Of a stretch of 64,000 bases of DNA, positions 9,639-16,411 are shown piece after piece. This DNA is from Nocardia acididurans. GTDB lineage: Bacteria > Actinomycetota > Actinomycetes > Mycobacteriales > Mycobacteriaceae. The DNA lies in NCBI RefSeq assembly GCF_016741815.1, contig NZ_JAERRJ010000009.1, forward strand, positions 1 to 64,000. Reading direction: 5' to 3'. Position 1 is the stretch's first letter. Every line of letters begins with the position of its first letter. The position numbers and the translations under genes were made by a program. The notes beneath the pieces are model-generated. The model saw only the letters and a list, made by a program, of their open reading frames with translations. It was not told where the DNA came from and did not search any database.

Positions 9639-10856
9639 ATGAACTTCGACGCCCCCGGCGCAGCTCCGGCTCTCGCCTCGCTCACCGACCCGCGCCTGCA
9701 CGAGGAGGTCCGCCGCATCGCCGCGGCTGCCGACCGCTCGCTGGCCGAACACCCCGCACCCGTGGGCCGCCACACCTGGACCACCGCACCCGTCATAGTT
9801 CTCGACACCGCCGCCGCCCGGCAGTGCATTTCCGCCGACTGCCCGCGTCGCCCGGGAATTCTCCTGGTAACAGATACCGACCCGGGTTTGCTCGACTGGC
9901 AGACCGCCGCCGAAATCGGCGCGGAACAAGTCCTGTCCCTGCCCGCGTCGTCGGACGCCCTCATCGCGGCCTTCACCGCGCACGACCACCGCACTCGCGA
10001 CGACGGCGTCGTGGTCGCGGTCGCCGGAGCTGTCGGCGGCTCCGGCGCATCCGTCCTGGCCGCCGCGGTGGCCCTCACCGCCGCCACCCGCTTCCGCGAC
10101 CGCACCTTGTTGATGGACGCGGCCCCCTACGGCGGGGGCATCGACCTGCTGCTCGGCCTCGAATCCGCTCCGGGGCTCCGCTGGGCCGACCTCACCATCG
10201 AAGCGGGGCGCGTATCGGCCGACGCCCTGCACGAAGCCCTTCCCGCGGTATCGGGTGTGACGGTCCTCTCCTGCGGAAAAGGCTCCACCGCAACAGAACT
10301 CACTCCCACCGCGGTCCATTCGGTGCTGGAGGCCGGTCGCTCTGCGGGCGATCTGGTGGTCTGCGACCTTTCCGCCGAACGCGGCCCCCATGCCACCCAG
10401 ATCCTCGACGCATCCGATCTGGTGATCCTCACCGTCTCTGCTCACCTGCGCGCCATAGCCGCCGCGGAGTCGGCGGCTTCCCGTCTCCGCTCCCGAAATA
10501 CCAACGTCCGCTTGATAGTTCGCGGCCCGGCTCCGGGTGGCCTCCGTGCTTCCGAGATCGCTGATTCTCTCGGGCTTCCGCTCCTCGCGGCAGTGCGCCC
10601 CCAGCCCGGCCTCGCAGACCGCCTCGAACGCTGCGGTCTCACCGTCCGCCGCCGCGGCCCGTTGCGCACCGCCGCGGAGGCGGTTCTGAATGCCCTCGTA
10701 TCCGCCGATTCCCTCCCGTCCAGCCCGTCCGCCGCGCGCCGTCCGCAGCGTCCTGCCCCGCATCGCCCGCAGTGGCACCCGGCTCATTCCGAGCCTCGAA
10801 TCCCCTTGCGCCCCTTTGTCGCAGGCGCCGCCGACACCGCCGCAGGTGTGCGATGA
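9639..10856 (+). CDS. ssd: CpaE-like MinD/ParA-family ATPase of the tad locus
   Basis: A 405-residue protein. Residues 1-120 form a poorly conserved receiver-like domain and the rest a ParA/MinD fold. The Walker A region is deviant (AGAVGGSGASVLAAA, without the usual Lys-Thr), and downstream segments LLMDAAPYGGGIDLLLG and LVVCDLSAERG match the family. The actinobacterial CpaE homologue beside the secretion ATPase (Rv3660c, called Ssd) affects septum placement in mycobacteria; here a role in positioning the Tad apparatus is equally likely. ATG 9639 is favoured; an in-frame ATG at 9573 is possible. Confidence 0.82.
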   Translation: MNFDAPGAAPALASLTDPRLHEEVRRIAAAADRSLAEHPAPVGRHTWTTAPVIVLDTAAARQCISADCPRRPGILLVTDTDPGLLDWQTAAEIGAEQVLSLPASSDALIAAFTAHDHRTRDDGVVVAVAGAVGGSGASVLAAAVALTAATRFRDRTLLMDAAPYGGGIDLLLGLESAPGLRWADLTIEAGRVSADALHEALPAVSGVTVLSCGKGSTATELTPTAVHSVLEAGRSAGDLVVCDLSAERGPHATQILDASDLVILTVSAHLRAIAAAESAASRLRSRNTNVRLIVRGPAPGGLRASEIADSLGLPLLAAVRPQPGLADRLERCGLTVRRRGPLRTAAEAVLNALVSADSLPSSPSAARRPQRPAPHRPQWHPAHSEPRIPLRPFVAGAADTAAGVR

Positions 10857-11031
10857 CCCGGCCGAACCCGATTCGCCAGATGCCTCTGATGGCTCAGCTG
10901 GTCGCTACTCCAGCGGATTCGGAATCCGATCCCGCCGTGGCAGTGCTCGCCATGTCCGGATCGCGGACGGACCGAGGCGGCGCGTGGCGGGCTTCGAGGC
11001 GAGTGGGGCACGAGTTCGGACGGGGGTTCCG

Positions 11032-12216
11032 GTGAGCGGCTTGGTCACGTCGGAGCTGCTGGATCGCGTGCGGGAGCGGCTTGCGGAAGGTGCGGGTGAT
11101 CCGGATCCGGCGCAGGTGGCGGCGGCTATCCGGGCGGAGGCCGGCGGGGTGCTCGGTGATACCGATCTGCTGCGGGCATTGCGGCTGCTGCAGACGGAAT
11201 TGACCGGCGCCGGGGTGCTGGAGCCACTGCTGCACGATCCGGAGGTCGCCGATGTGCTGGTGACCGCACCGGATGCGGTGTGGGTGGATCGTGGCCGCGG
11301 CCTGTTCCGCACGGCTGTCCGATTCGCGGACGAGGCCGCGGTGCGCCGGTTGGCGCAGCGTCTGGCACTGGCGGCGGGCCGCCGCCTCGACGACGCTCAG
11401 CCCTGGGTGGACGGCCGCCTCCCGGGAACCGAAGCAGCCCTGGGTGATTCGTTCGGCGTCCGATTGCACGCGATGCTCTCGCCGATCGCTCATGCCGGTA
11501 CCTGCCTGTCCCTGCGGGTTCTCCGCCCGGCCTCCCAAGGCTTGGACGCGCTGGCAGCCGCCGGCGCCATCCCCGCCGAGGCGAAGGTCCTGCTCGAGCG
11601 CATCATCCGAGCTCGCCTCGCATTCCTGGTGGTGGGCGGCACGGGCGCGGGAAAAACTACGCTACTCGCCGCCCTGCTCGCGAAAGTTCCTGCCGCCGAA
11701 CGCATCATCTGCGTGGAGGACGCCGCCGAACTGGCTCCGCCGCATCCTCATGTGGTCCGCCTGGTCGCCCGCCCCGCGAATGTCGAAGGCGCAGGCGAGG
11801 TCACGGTCCGCGACCTGGTTCGACAAGCCCTCCGCATGCGCCCCGATCGCATTGTCGTGGGCGAGGTCAGAGGTCCGGAAGTGGTCGACCTGCTGACCGC
11901 CCTGAACACCGGTCATGACGGCGGCGCGGGCACAGTCCACGCCAACTCCCCGCGCGAAGTCCCCGCCCGCCTGGAGGCATTGGCTGCCCTCGGCGGCATG
12001 TCCCGCACGGCCCTGCACAGCCAGCTGGCGGCCGCCATACAGGTGGTCCTCCACGTCCATCGCCGCCCCGACGGCACCCGCACCCTCCAGGAAATAGGCG
12101 TGGTCACCCGCGCCAACGGTGAGGTCGACATCGCTCCCGCCTGGTCCGCCAATTCCACCCCAACCCGGGGCGCGGCACTTCTCACCACTCTCCTCGACGA
12201 AAGGACCGACCGATGA
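11032..12216 (+). CDS. tadA: TadA/CpaF-type secretion ATPase
   Basis: Type II/IV secretion-system hexameric ATPase powering pilus assembly, about 394 residues from GTG 11032. The Walker A VVGGTGAGKTT lies near residue 200. The Walker B-like VGEVRGPEVVDLL and the His-box GTVHANSP follow. The start is uncertain: in-frame GTGs at 10984 and 10846 also exist, the latter overlapping the end of the CpaE-like gene. It is followed at once by an overlapping ATGA, so the next frame is translationally coupled. Confidence 0.9.
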   Translation: MSGLVTSELLDRVRERLAEGAGDPDPAQVAAAIRAEAGGVLGDTDLLRALRLLQTELTGAGVLEPLLHDPEVADVLVTAPDAVWVDRGRGLFRTAVRFADEAAVRRLAQRLALAAGRRLDDAQPWVDGRLPGTEAALGDSFGVRLHAMLSPIAHAGTCLSLRVLRPASQGLDALAAAGAIPAEAKVLLERIIRARLAFLVVGGTGAGKTTLLAALLAKVPAAERIICVEDAAELAPPHPHVVRLVARPANVEGAGEVTVRDLVRQALRMRPDRIVVGEVRGPEVVDLLTALNTGHDGGAGTVHANSPREVPARLEALAALGGMSRTALHSQLAAAIQVVLHVHRRPDGTRTLQEIGVVTRANGEVDIAPAWSANSTPTRGAALLTTLLDERTDR

Positions 12217-13172
12217 CACCCGGGCCGACCGCCCTCCGACTACGCCGATCGTCGCGTGCCGCGGTACCTGAATCACCGGTGAACCTCATACCTGCCCGGT
12301 ACTTCGAATCAAAGCCGGGTACGCCGCACCTCGTGCATCGCGGTGGCTGCCGTGCCGACGCCTCTCCCGAGCGGGGTCGTCGAGACGCCGCCGCGGGTAG
12401 AGGCGACGCCACACCGCACTTCTTCTGTCCCGAAGTTGTAAGCCAGTTCGCTCATACGAAAGGACCTGTCGATGACCGTGCCCTCGCCCCGCCCAGAGCC
12501 GGGAGCTCCCGCCGCCCAGCCCGATTGCGCCCCAGCCGCACTCACTCCGACACCACCGGGCGTGACGCCGTTCCGCGGACCGCCTCCCCCGAGCATTGCT
12601 CCACCCGAAATAGCCTCCCCCACAAGCAGTCCTGGTGGCGGCACAGTCAACCGCCGGGTCTACAACACCGCTGGCGCCTCACCTGTCGAGCTCGGCATCA
12701 CGCGGAAGGTGGGCGGCGCTCCGGGCCGGTGCCACCGGCAGAGTCGAAGCGAGTCAGCTTGGCGAAGACCTCCGATCCGGTTGCCGCACCGGCACATCCG
12801 TCCGGCGAAGTCTCCGGTGTGCGGGGCGGTTCCCCTCGTCCGGCGCATGGTTCGCGGCTGGGTCGTATCCCCGCACCGTCATCAGGACCTGCGTCCACAG
12901 CTGCTGGATCCTCGCCTTCATCACCTGGGACTCGTCCCGTACCAGTTGATCTCAGCAAGCAGGTGGTGGACGGATCAGGCTCCGCCCCTGGCTCCTGCGG
13001 TGTCAGACGATGCTCGGCACACGCTGACAGCCGGTCATCCAGCGCCAATTCCGCCGGGATCTGCTGTCCCCAGGATGGGAGCGGTGTGACGCGTGATCCG
13101 TCGAGCCTGCCCCGCACAAGGTCGGTGCCTGCGTGGCGGGCCGTTCAGCCATGCGATAGGGAGCGGTGGTGA
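12213..13172 (+). CDS. Doubtful coupled frame between tadA and tadB
   Basis: A 319-codon open frame begins at an ATGA overlapping the tadA stop, with a good GAAAGGA ribosome site, and ends seven bases before the tadB GTG. That spacing is exactly operon-like. Against it, the product is low-complexity (Ser, Pro, Arg, Gly rich), third-position GC is much lower than in neighbouring genes, and I recognise no domain. A second frame (12472-13089, Pro-rich at its start) has a nearly identical ribosome site, CGAAAGGACC. The roughly 960 bases may be inserted spacer DNA that displaced the original tadB start. Confidence 0.3.
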   Translation: MTPGPTALRLRRSSRAAVPESPVNLIPARYFESKPGTPHLVHRGGCRADASPERGRRDAAAGRGDATPHFFCPEVVSQFAHTKGPVDDRALAPPRAGSSRRPARLRPSRTHSDTTGRDAVPRTASPEHCSTRNSLPHKQSWWRHSQPPGLQHRWRLTCRARHHAEGGRRSGPVPPAESKRVSLAKTSDPVAAPAHPSGEVSGVRGGSPRPAHGSRLGRIPAPSSGPASTAAGSSPSSPGTRPVPVDLSKQVVDGSGSAPGSCGVRRCSAHADSRSSSANSAGICCPQDGSGVTRDPSSLPRTRSVPAWRAVQPCDRERW

Positions 13173-13179
13173 CGATCCG

Positions 13180-14145
13180 GTGAGGCTTGCGGGGGTGGCT
13201 GGTCATATCGAATTCGCGCTGGTCTGTACCGCACTCGCCCTGCTGGTGGCGCCGGTACCGGCCGCCCGCCGGCGGTTCACGCGAGTGTACGGCCGCAGCC
13301 GGGTGCGAAAGTGCCGGACCGCCTGGTTGATTCGTCTGGGGGTCGGGGCAGGTTTGCCGACTCTGCTCCTGCTGGGTGCGGGCCCGATGATCGCGGCGAC
13401 TCTGGCGTCGGCGACGTTCGTGGTCCGGCGCGGGCGCGCTGCGCGAGAGGCCCGGCGCAAGGCCGAAAGTGTCCGGCTGCTGGAGGGATTGGAGACCGTG
13501 ATCAGCGAGCTCCGAGTCGGCGCTCATCCGAGCGCGGCGGCCGAGGCGGCTGCCCGGGAGATCGCTGTCGCCGATGCCATGCGAGGGACACCCGATGGAA
13601 GCCCGGTCCCTGGAGAGCCGCTCAGGGTTGCCGGCGGTAGGGCTGCCGTGGGCGGGCTCCCCCATGGGGTCGGCGCGCGGATATCGCCCGGCGTGACTGC
13701 TGCCGGTGGCTCCGCCGGTGATGTCGCGCGCGCCTTCTCGGTGAGTGCCGCGCGAAGCCGACTCGGCGGCTCCGGCGCCGAGGCCCTGCGCCGCCCGGAC
13801 AGCGTGGTGGCGGTGGAGCTCTCGCGACTCGCGGAGGCGTGGCAGGTTGCCGAGAGTCATGGTCTGGCGCTCGCGGAGTTGTTGGCGGCGGCACGAGCAG
13901 ACCTGCAGGGGCGCAACAGGTTCCGTGAACGTACGCGCGCAGCCCTCGCGGGTGCGCGGGCGACCGCCGCGGTGTTGGCGGGCCTGCCGCTGCTCGGGGT
14001 GGGCTTGGGGCAACTGATGGGCGCCGCGCCACTGCTGGTGCTGTTCGATTCGGCGGCAGGCACCCTCCTGCTCCCCCTGGGGGTCGGTCTGGCCTGTGCC
14101 GGCCTGTTGTGGACGGACGCCATCACCGCCCGGGTACTGCGATGA
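13180..14145 (+). CDS. tadB: TadB-like inner-membrane platform protein
   Basis: Type II secretion F-domain protein of 321 residues. Hydrophobic segments lie near residues 10-25, 60-90 and two at the C-terminus (AAVLAGLPLLGVGLGQLMGA and LLLPLGVGLACAGLLW). Between them a cytoplasmic helical domain includes VAVELSRLAEAWQVAESHG, typical of T2SF. Such proteins form the membrane platform over the TadA ATPase. About 50 residues in the middle are Gly/Pro-rich (from RGTPDGSP to TAAGG), longer than usual. GTG 13180 is chosen because membrane segment 1 follows closely. Confidence 0.82.
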   Translation: MRLAGVAGHIEFALVCTALALLVAPVPAARRRFTRVYGRSRVRKCRTAWLIRLGVGAGLPTLLLLGAGPMIAATLASATFVVRRGRAAREARRKAESVRLLEGLETVISELRVGAHPSAAAEAAAREIAVADAMRGTPDGSPVPGEPLRVAGGRAAVGGLPHGVGARISPGVTAAGGSAGDVARAFSVSAARSRLGGSGAEALRRPDSVVAVELSRLAEAWQVAESHGLALAELLAAARADLQGRNRFRERTRAALAGARATAAVLAGLPLLGVGLGQLMGAAPLLVLFDSAAGTLLLPLGVGLACAGLLWTDAITARVLR

Positions 14146-14391
14146 GCACCGCCTCGCACCACCCGCATCGAACACCTCGGAGCGGCCGCCGTCAGCCACT
14201 GCGGCCCCGGCGGCAACAGGCCGTGAGACCCAGCCGACCAGGCGGTCAGGCTGGGGCGCTCGGCTTCGAGTCGATGGCTGCGGCATCGGCCGGATCTGCG
14301 GTGCTCCGGAGTTGTCGGCTCGTTTGACAGGTACTGCTGTGGGATTCCGGGCGGCTCGGGTCCGGCGGGCATGTCGGGGAAAGGCTTTGCG
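14142..14391 (+). other. Spacer between tadB and tadC with coupled short frame
   Basis: About 250 bases. An ATGA at 14142 overlaps the tadB stop and opens a 61-codon frame (to 14327) rich in Arg, Pro and His with no recognisable domain. The real tadC start with a ribosome site is at 14392. This repeats the arrangement after tadA and looks like inserted or decayed sequence following an ancestral coupled start. Confidence 0.4.
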
Positions 14392-14994
14392 ATGTACCAC
14401 CTTTCGGTCGCTCTGGTGCTCGTGGCGGTGGCTGTTCTGCTGGCTCCCGGCCGCACCGGTGCGCTGCGGCGGTTGCGGGGAACCCACCGGGCGCGGCTCG
14501 GAAGTGTTCGCGGCGTGCGGGATTCGGGTGGGGCGGCCGATCCGATGGCGGCGGCGGGGGCGCTGGATCTGTTCGCCGCGTGCCTGCGTGCGGGTCTGCC
14601 CGCGGCTGCGGCGGCCGGTGCTGTCGCCGGTGGCGCGCCCGAACCGCTGGGCGCTGTGCTGCGCCGCGCCGCGGATCTGTTGTCGCTCGGGGCGGATCCG
14701 GTGACCGCGTGGGAGCAGGCGGCTTCCGGTTGCGCGGACGAGACGGTGGGAGCGCTGGTGCGGATGGTGCGGCGTTCGGCGCGGTCGGGGGCGGGCCTGG
14801 CGGGTGGTGTCACCGAGTTGGCCGAGCAGCGCCGGTCCGCGGTGGAGGATGCGGCGGCGGCTCGCGCCGAGCGGGCCGGGGTGCTGCTCGGCGGGCCGCT
14901 GGGTTTGTGTTTTCTGCCGGCGTTCGTGTGCCTCGGGATCGTGCCGGTGGTGATCGGCCTGGCCGGTCGTGTGCTCGGGGGTGGCCTGCTGTGA
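14392..14994 (+). CDS. tadC: TadC-like inner-membrane platform protein
   Basis: Second F-domain protein, 200 residues: an N-terminal membrane segment (LSVALVLVAVAVLLAPG), a cytoplasmic helical region (DLFAACLRAGLP, then ALVRMVRRSARSGAGLA) and a C-terminal hydrophobic stretch (LCFLPAFVCLGIVPVVIGLA). It pairs with TadB in the assembly platform. ATG 14392 is preferred to ATG 14371 because GGGAAAGG lies at proper spacing upstream of it. Confidence 0.82.
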   Translation: MYHLSVALVLVAVAVLLAPGRTGALRRLRGTHRARLGSVRGVRDSGGAADPMAAAGALDLFAACLRAGLPAAAAAGAVAGGAPEPLGAVLRRAADLLSLGADPVTAWEQAASGCADETVGALVRMVRRSARSGAGLAGGVTELAEQRRSAVEDAAAARAERAGVLLGGPLGLCFLPAFVCLGIVPVVIGLAGRVLGGGLL

Positions 14995-15010
14995 GCGGCC
15001 GGGGGTGGGC

Positions 15011-15100
15011 CGGCGCGGGTGTTCCGCGCCGGTGTGAGGACGGCGCGGGTGGTCCGTGCCGGTGTGACAGCGGCGCGGACCGTCTGTGCCGGAGTGTGGA
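15011..15100. repeat. 30-bp tandem repeat, three copies, before the pilin gene
   Basis: Copies begin at 15011, 15041 and 15071 with an exact 30-base period, each starting CGGCGCGG. They lie between tadC and the Flp-type pilin. In the pilin reading frame they would encode an Arg/Val decapeptide repeat (ARVFRAGVRT and variants), but the pilin's own ribosome site lies downstream of them. Confidence 0.75.
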
Positions 15101-15111
15101 GAGGAGTGACT

Positions 15112-15327
15112 GTGCGATCTGTGGTGCGGAATGTCGGAGTGGAACTGCGTGCGCGCGTGCTGCTGGCGGCGGCGGGGGAGGAGGGGATGAGTACGGCCGA
15201 GTACGCGATCGGCACGATTGCGGCGGCGGCCTTCGGTGCCGTGCTGTATTCGGTGGTGACCGGCGACAGCATCGTCAACGCGCTGACGCGGATCATCGAC
15301 AAGGCGTTGTCGACCTCGGTCGGGTGA
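15112..15327 (+). CDS. Flp-type pilin (DUF4244 family)
   Basis: A 71-residue pilin-like protein. A basic leader is followed by EEG-MSTAEYAIGT, a class III prepilin processing site (Gly before the cut, Glu at +5, then Tyr) and a hydrophobic helix (IGTIAAAAFGAVLYSVVTG). After cleavage the product would be about 46 residues, the Flp size. GTG 15112 is supported by a GAGAGGAG ribosome site five bases upstream. It corresponds to the small mycobacterial gene Rv3656c. Its stop overlaps the next start as GTGA. Confidence 0.85.
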   Translation: MRSVVRNVGVELRARVLLAAAGEEGMSTAEYAIGTIAAAAFGAVLYSVVTGDSIVNALTRIIDKALSTSVG

Positions 15328-15677
15328 GGCCGAGCGGGTGTCACCCGGGTGGTGACCGGGGTATGGCGACCGTCGAGGCGGCCATCGCGCTGGTCGCATT
15401 GGTCGCGGTGCTGATCGCGTGTGTCGGGATGGTGCTGGCGGCGTCGGCACAGGTGCGCTGTGTCGACGCCGCTCGCGAGGCCGCACGGCTGGCCGCGCGG
15501 GGAGACGAGGCGCGGGCCGTATCGGTGGCGCGGCAGGTGGCACCGCCCGGGGCCGTGGTCACCGTGCGCGCCGAACATGAGCTGGTGGTCGCGGTGGTGA
15601 CCGCTCGGACGCCACTGCTGCCGCTGTCACTGCGCGCGGAGGCGGTGGCTGCCCGGGAACCGGAGGGTGAGCCGTGA
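15324..15677 (+). CDS. TadE-like pseudopilin
   Basis: A 117-residue TadE-like protein with one N-terminal membrane helix (ALVALVAVLIACVGMVLA) and an exported C-terminal domain. The GTG at 15324 overlaps the pilin stop (GTGA) and yields a 13-residue leader ending DRG, followed by MATVEA, which again fits a Gly/+5-Glu pilin processing site. The ATG at 15363 would delete that leader, so the upstream start is preferred. It overlaps the next gene by four bases. Confidence 0.75.
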   Translation: MRPSGCHPGGDRGMATVEAAIALVALVAVLIACVGMVLAASAQVRCVDAAREAARLAARGDEARAVSVARQVAPPGAVVTVRAEHELVVAVVTARTPLLPLSLRAEAVAAREPEGEP

Positions 15678-16048
15678 CATCTCGCCGTACCCGCACCCGC
15701 ACAGACGCGGGCGGTGTGACTCCGGCCGCATGTCTGGGGCTGCTGGCTCTGTTGGCCATGTCACTACTGATCGGACAGGTGGGGGTGGCGGCGGTGGGTC
15801 GTCACCACGCCCAGTCGGCGGCGGATCTGGCCGCACTGGCTGCGGCGGGTGCGCTCGATCAGGGTGCGGCGGCCGGGTGTGCCCGGGCCGGTGAGATCGC
15901 TCGCCGCATGGGTGTGCGGGTGGTCGATTGTGTGGTCGCCGAGTGGGATGTGACCGTCACCGTGGAGGCTCGGATGTCACTCGGTCTACTGGGCGAGCGA
16001 CCGGTTCGTACGATGGCACGGGCAGGCCCGGCCGGAGATACCGACTAG
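15674..16048 (+). CDS. TadE-like protein of the helicase/secretion neighbourhood
   Basis: A 124-residue protein with a basic N-terminus, a membrane helix (CLGLLALLAMSLLIGQVGVAAV) and the TadE/TadG-like motif HHAQSAADLAALAAAGAL, where pilin-like proteins carry their conserved Ala-rich segment. It matches the small actinobacterial family found only beside the DECH helicase and Tad genes (Rv3654c type). It is the last gene of the tad operon and is coupled to the preceding TadE-like gene through GTGA. Confidence 0.78.
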   Translation: MTSRRTRTRTDAGGVTPAACLGLLALLAMSLLIGQVGVAAVGRHHAQSAADLAALAAAGALDQGAAAGCARAGEIARRMGVRVVDCVVAEWDVTVTVEARMSLGLLGERPVRTMARAGPAGDTD

Positions 16049-16411
16049 CGAAGTCGGATACGACTAACTCGTACCGAGCGGTTGGTTAGAAATTCGATGG
16101 CGCACGCCACACCGCGTGTCGATCAATACCGAATTCCGATCAAAGTGGTAGGCGATTAGTTTGGCCGCCGATCACATTCCAATTCGTTCCTTAAGGTCGA
16201 ATGGAATGAATGCACAGGTAAATGCGGTAGCGACATTATCGAACGGAGCAACCCTCCAGTTAACAGGATCACATCCCTTTTTAATCGGCTGAGCGGTTCA
16301 CACCGCACGACTCGGGTGGCAGTGCCCGGCACCTCGCCCGATACCGCCCAGTTGCCGCGTGCCTACCAGTTGGTCGGGTGTCGCCGTGATGTCGCTCAGG
16401 AGACGGCGGCA
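16049..16411. other. AT-rich convergent gap with hairpin
   Basis: This 363-base gap separates the tad operon from the oppositely read helicase. Roughly 16060-16300 is much richer in A and T than the rest of the window. It contains an 11-base stem with one bulged A (CATTCC at 16175 to ATGGAATG ending 16208) that may be a bidirectional terminator. No open frame is convincing. The origin of the AT-rich DNA is unclear. Confidence 0.55.

Noticed and set aside
13003..15578. Very long minus-strand frames opposite the tad genes
   Set aside because: They are antisense shadows of GC-rich genes; products are Arg/Pro/His-rich with no domains, and the plus-strand genes are recognisable.
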